Under the pieces are notes generated by a model. That model was given only the letters and a program-made list of their open reading frames with translations. It was not told the DNA's origin and ran no database searches. A stretch of DNA of 7,150 nucleotides from Lachnospiraceae bacterium UBA1066 (GTDB lineage Bacteria; Bacillota; Clostridia; Lachnospirales; Lachnospiraceae), in the NCBI GenBank assembly GCA_002316215.1, contig DCDB01000096.1, forward strand, positions 1 to 7,150, read 5' to 3'. The position numbers and the translations under genes are program-made. Shown one piece after another: positions 5,270 to 7,150 of this stretch; the first letter of the stretch is position 1, and the number at the start of each line of letters is the position of its first letter.

Positions 5270-5475
5270 ATTTTTCTCCAGATTCTAATTCACATTAGCC
5301 GTAATAATTTACATTGCTCAATTCCATTACTCCAGAACTCTGATATTTCAAGTTTTTTTATCTGACAAATAATGGCGGAATTCATAGCTCCATGTCCAAC
5401 AATCAGAATATCCTTTCCTTCATTTACAGCCGGAGTTGCAATATCTGAAGCACTACATGGTGGCATTACGTTCAT
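5262..5475 (-). pseudogene. Histidine phosphatase (phosphoglycerate mutase-like) remnant, C-terminal part
   Basis: From 5475 the frame reads MNVMPP and then the family's C-terminal core, EGKDILIVGHGAMNSAII, followed by LEISEFW and IEQCKLLRL. GHGAMN carries the second catalytic histidine. The N-terminal RHG motif with the phosphorylated histidine is missing, and the sequence between MPP and PAVNEG looks shortened. After CKLLRLM the frame stops at TGA (5290-5292). One base over, the tail ELESGEKYE continues and ends with TAA at 5262-5264, just as family members end with an ELxxGxY-like strand. Thus a single-base frameshift is added to the loss of the front half. The restored stop would overlap the flavin reductase ATG by eight bases. 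The original substrate cannot be told. Confidence 0.7.
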
Positions 5476-5484
5476 CTTATATCA

Positions 5485-5514
5485 CTCATAAATTTATGAG
5501 CAACTCATAAATTT
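5485..5514. promoter_or_regulatory. Three alternating half-sites, operator-like palindrome cluster
   Basis: CTCATAAATTTATGAG (5485-5500) is a perfect 16-base palindrome. It overlaps a second perfect inverted repeat, AAATTTATGAG (5490-5500) and CTCATAAATTT (5504-5514), separated by CAA. The half-site therefore appears three times in alternating orientation, with direct copies 19 bases apart. It lies 10 bases upstream of the phosphatase remnant's ATG, where an operator would act. A cruciform or a transposon-end relic is the alternative. No regulator gene for it is recognised nearby. Confidence 0.5.
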
Positions 5515-5823
5515 GCTGATATCTTCTATTTTCATAGCCATCGGATTATCCTGTGCAGGAAGCATAAAACAAATCAAAGGAGAAATTGATACAACTCATG
5601 CATCCTATTGCTAACAAAGTCATTACTTTTACTGTTTTTTTATAAGAACTCCCATTTCTCTATGCGGTTCTTTCGCTTGCCGGTATCTTTTTACTTTATA
5701 ATTTCAATGATAGTTGTTGCTATTTTTTCTTATACCGCATAAAAAAGATAAAGAATCAGCGTATCATACAAAAGATGGAAATCCGATTTTTTCTGAAGAT
5801 ATAGATGCCGGTTAAAATGGGTT
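5515..5823. other. Decayed region with small unidentified coding scraps
   Basis: No intact gene. On the minus strand a frame around 5546-5623 reads MTLLAIGCMSCINFSFDLF, resembling a lipoprotein signal peptide but without a ribosome site. A second frame ends MAMKIEDISKFM and stops inside the palindrome cluster (5494-5541). On the plus strand 5662-5742 encodes 26 residues, including the hydrophobic SFYFIISMIVVAIF. Shifting frame gives a hydrophilic stretch, PHKKDKESAYHTKDGNP, followed by IFSEDIDAG and a stop at about 5812. Together these look like pieces of one or more small membrane or exported proteins broken by frameshifts. No family assignment is possible. Confidence 0.35.
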
Positions 5824-5922
5824 TTACAAGTAAATTTCATTGAGAATTTGCTGTAATCCCCGACCTGCAGGGTCTCCGCCAGTGTCATCTGCATTATTTT
5901 GCAGATAATATTTACCGTTTAA
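5824..5922 (-). pseudogene. Unidentified 3' gene tail directly after the glycerate kinase stop
   Basis: In a frame different from the kinase, an open stretch bounded by TGA at 5923-5925 and TAA at 5824-5826 reads LNGKYYLQNNADDTGGDP, then AGRGLQQILNEIYL and stop. The composition looks protein-like, but no ATG, GTG or TTG start exists in it. The likeliest reading is the C-terminus of a gene whose front was lost when its sequence was joined to the end of the kinase. Family not recognised; a chance open frame cannot be excluded at 32 codons. Confidence 0.3.
5887..5906 (-). terminator. Hairpin just downstream of the glycerate kinase gene
   Basis: ATCTGCA (5887-5893) and TGCAGAT (5900-5906) form a perfect 7-base stem with a 6-base loop, starting six bases after the kinase stop codon. 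No T-run follows on the minus strand, so it may protect the RNA 3' end or help Rho-dependent ending instead of acting as a full intrinsic terminator. Confidence 0.3.
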
Positions 5923-7144
5923 TCAGGATAACCGATAAATCATTCACATTCGTTCCGGTCGGCCCTGTTATAATGAGGCCATCGCTTTTCTGCAGTCCGT
6001 TATATGCATCGTTCTCTTCCAATATCTTATATATGAGCAAACCCTTCTGAGCCAGCAGGGCTTTCGTATTTTCGTCTGTATATCCTCCGGCGGCATCAGT
6101 GGGACCATCTGTCCCATCGGAACCGATGCTGAAGACAGCCGTATTATAACAGGTATCAAGATGTTCCGCCGCACTGAGCGCGAGCTCCTGATTCCGTCCT
6201 CCCCTCCCATGGCCTTTTAAATGGACGACTGTTTCACCGCCGACAATATAGGCCGTACTCCTCTTCACGTTTTGATGGCTCAGGGCGATATCACCCATGA
6301 ACGCGCCTGCTTCCTTCGCCTCACAATCCAGATGATCGGTGAGAAATACCGTTTCATACCCGCAATCACCGGCTGCTTTTTCTGCGGCACGGCATAGTTC
6401 CCGAACGCTTCCGGTTATAACCGTTTCAACATTTGTCAATACTTTAGGCGTTTCCTGCCTGAGCAGTTCATTTGCATGATCTGTCAGTATCAGATGATAT
6501 TTTTTCACAATGGCAAACGCGTCTTCTTTAGTAGAGGAGTCCGGATATGCCGGACCCGATGCAATCATATCCAATGGGTCTCCCAGAATATCGCTTAAGA
6601 CAATACAGTATACTTTAGCAGGACTGCAAAGTTCTGCAAAGCGTCCGCCCTTTACCGCTGAAAGCCTTTTGCGTATGGTATTCATTTCCGTTATATCCGC
6701 ACCGGATGCAAGCAGCTGCTTCGTAATATCCTGCAGCTCCTCTCCGGAAATCAGCGGCTTTTCAAAGAGTGCCGAGCCACCGCCGGAAAGAAGAAACAGA
6801 ACCGTATCCTGTTCCTTTAGTCCCTGAACAGAATCCAGCGCTGCCTGCGTTGCAATAAAAGAATTTTCATCCGGGACCGGATGGCCTGCTTCAAAGCATC
6901 TGTAGTTCGCAATAGCCCCCTTTACGTGTTCATACTTTGTTACCACCACACCTGAGCGGATACGACTTCCGAGCGTGCGGTCCGCTGCCTGTGCCATTTG
7001 CCAGGCGGCTTTCCCCGCTGCAACAAGACGCAGTTCTCCGGTTCCGAAATCCTTTCCTTTGAGTGCCTTTGATGTTGCTTTATCCGGAAGCACTGTACTG
7101 ATGGACTCTTTTATAATAAAATCCGCATCTTCCCTGAGTGTCAT
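5912..7144 (-). CDS. Glycerate 2-kinase, type-2 (GckA/MOFRL family)
   Basis: A cytoplasmic enzyme that phosphorylates D-glycerate with ATP, giving 2-phosphoglycerate for glycolysis (EC 2.7.1.165 type). It serves the use of glycerate from sugar acids, serine or hydroxypyruvate. The 410-residue length is normal. The N-terminal DUF4147 domain shows AAGKAAWQM (42-50), GHPVPDENS (87-95), LLSGGGSALFE (118-128), KRLSAVKGGR (159-168) and VLSDILGDPLDMIASGP (182-198). The C-terminal MOFRL domain shows GGETVVHLKGHGRGGRNQEL (302-321), GSDGTDGPTDAAGG (341-354) and GPTGTNVNDL (394-403). All expected glycine-rich and acidic motifs are intact. The ATG at 7144 fits the family N-terminus, but only six more bases are visible, so the ribosome site cannot be checked and a slightly earlier start is possible. 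It is followed by decayed DNA, so it is the last working gene of its unit. Some relatives could act on related hydroxyacids. Confidence 0.95.
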   Translation of the reverse strand: MTLREDADFIIKESISTVLPDKATSKALKGKDFGTGELRLVAAGKAAWQMAQAADRTLGSRIRSGVVVTKYEHVKGAIANYRCFEAGHPVPDENSFIATQAALDSVQGLKEQDTVLFLLSGGGSALFEKPLISGEELQDITKQLLASGADITEMNTIRKRLSAVKGGRFAELCSPAKVYCIVLSDILGDPLDMIASGPAYPDSSTKEDAFAIVKKYHLILTDHANELLRQETPKVLTNVETVITGSVRELCRAAEKAAGDCGYETVFLTDHLDCEAKEAGAFMGDIALSHQNVKRSTAYIVGGETVVHLKGHGRGGRNQELALSAAEHLDTCYNTAVFSIGSDGTDGPTDAAGGYTDENTKALLAQKGLLIYKILEENDAYNGLQKSDGLIITGPTGTNVNDLSVILIKR

Positions 7145-7150
7145 AGGACT

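Noticed and set aside
5290..5475. The 61-codon phosphatase frame as a complete small gene.
   Set aside because: It lacks the N-terminal RHG catalytic motif, and its true tail continues in another frame, so it is a remnant.

Overview
The window looks like a chromosomal stretch from a member of the Bacillota, most likely a gut-type Clostridia or Erysipelotrichia relative. This is inferred from the gene families: a BceB-type permease with YxeA, LytTR with DUF3021, DUF2089, a Clostridia-style serine recombinase and a MOFRL glycerate kinase. Strong AGGAGG-like ribosome sites and AT-rich spacers fit the same picture. All intact genes lie on the minus strand, so the region reads from right to left.

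Right end (5912-7144): a complete type-2 glycerate kinase. Its immediate downstream side (about 5030-5911) is a gene graveyard. It holds a headless histidine-phosphatase gene with a frameshifted tail, the first 39 codons of a flavin reductase, an unidentified 3' gene tail that starts at the kinase stop codon, and small membrane-protein-like scraps on the plus strand. One striking intact structure lies there: three alternating copies of an 11-base half-site (5485-5514), arranged like an operator.

Middle (3291-5030): a NapH/NosR-like membrane 4Fe-4S protein with its own -10 box. It is followed by a plus-strand wreck of a large serine recombinase (about 3801-4185), the only clear trace of past mobile DNA. 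A strong minus-strand terminator then runs directly into the promoter of a LytTR regulator gene, which is followed by its DUF3021 membrane partner.

Left (1-2468): a two-gene operon of a DUF2089 helix-turn-helix protein and a three-helix membrane protein (ATGA overlap) has its own promoter and a probable terminator. After it come a YxeA-family protein and the first 432 codons of a BceB/YxdM-type ABC permease, which runs off the left edge. The permease keeps the usual helices but lacks the large extracellular domain that BceB proteins carry between helices 7 and 8.

Working together: the left half reads as a cell-envelope sensing and transport neighbourhood in which small DNA-binding proteins are each paired with a small membrane protein (LytTR-DUF3021, DUF2089-3TM), beside an antimicrobial-peptide-type transporter. 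That either pair controls the transporter is inference from proximity. No RNA gene, CRISPR array or intact mobile element was seen.
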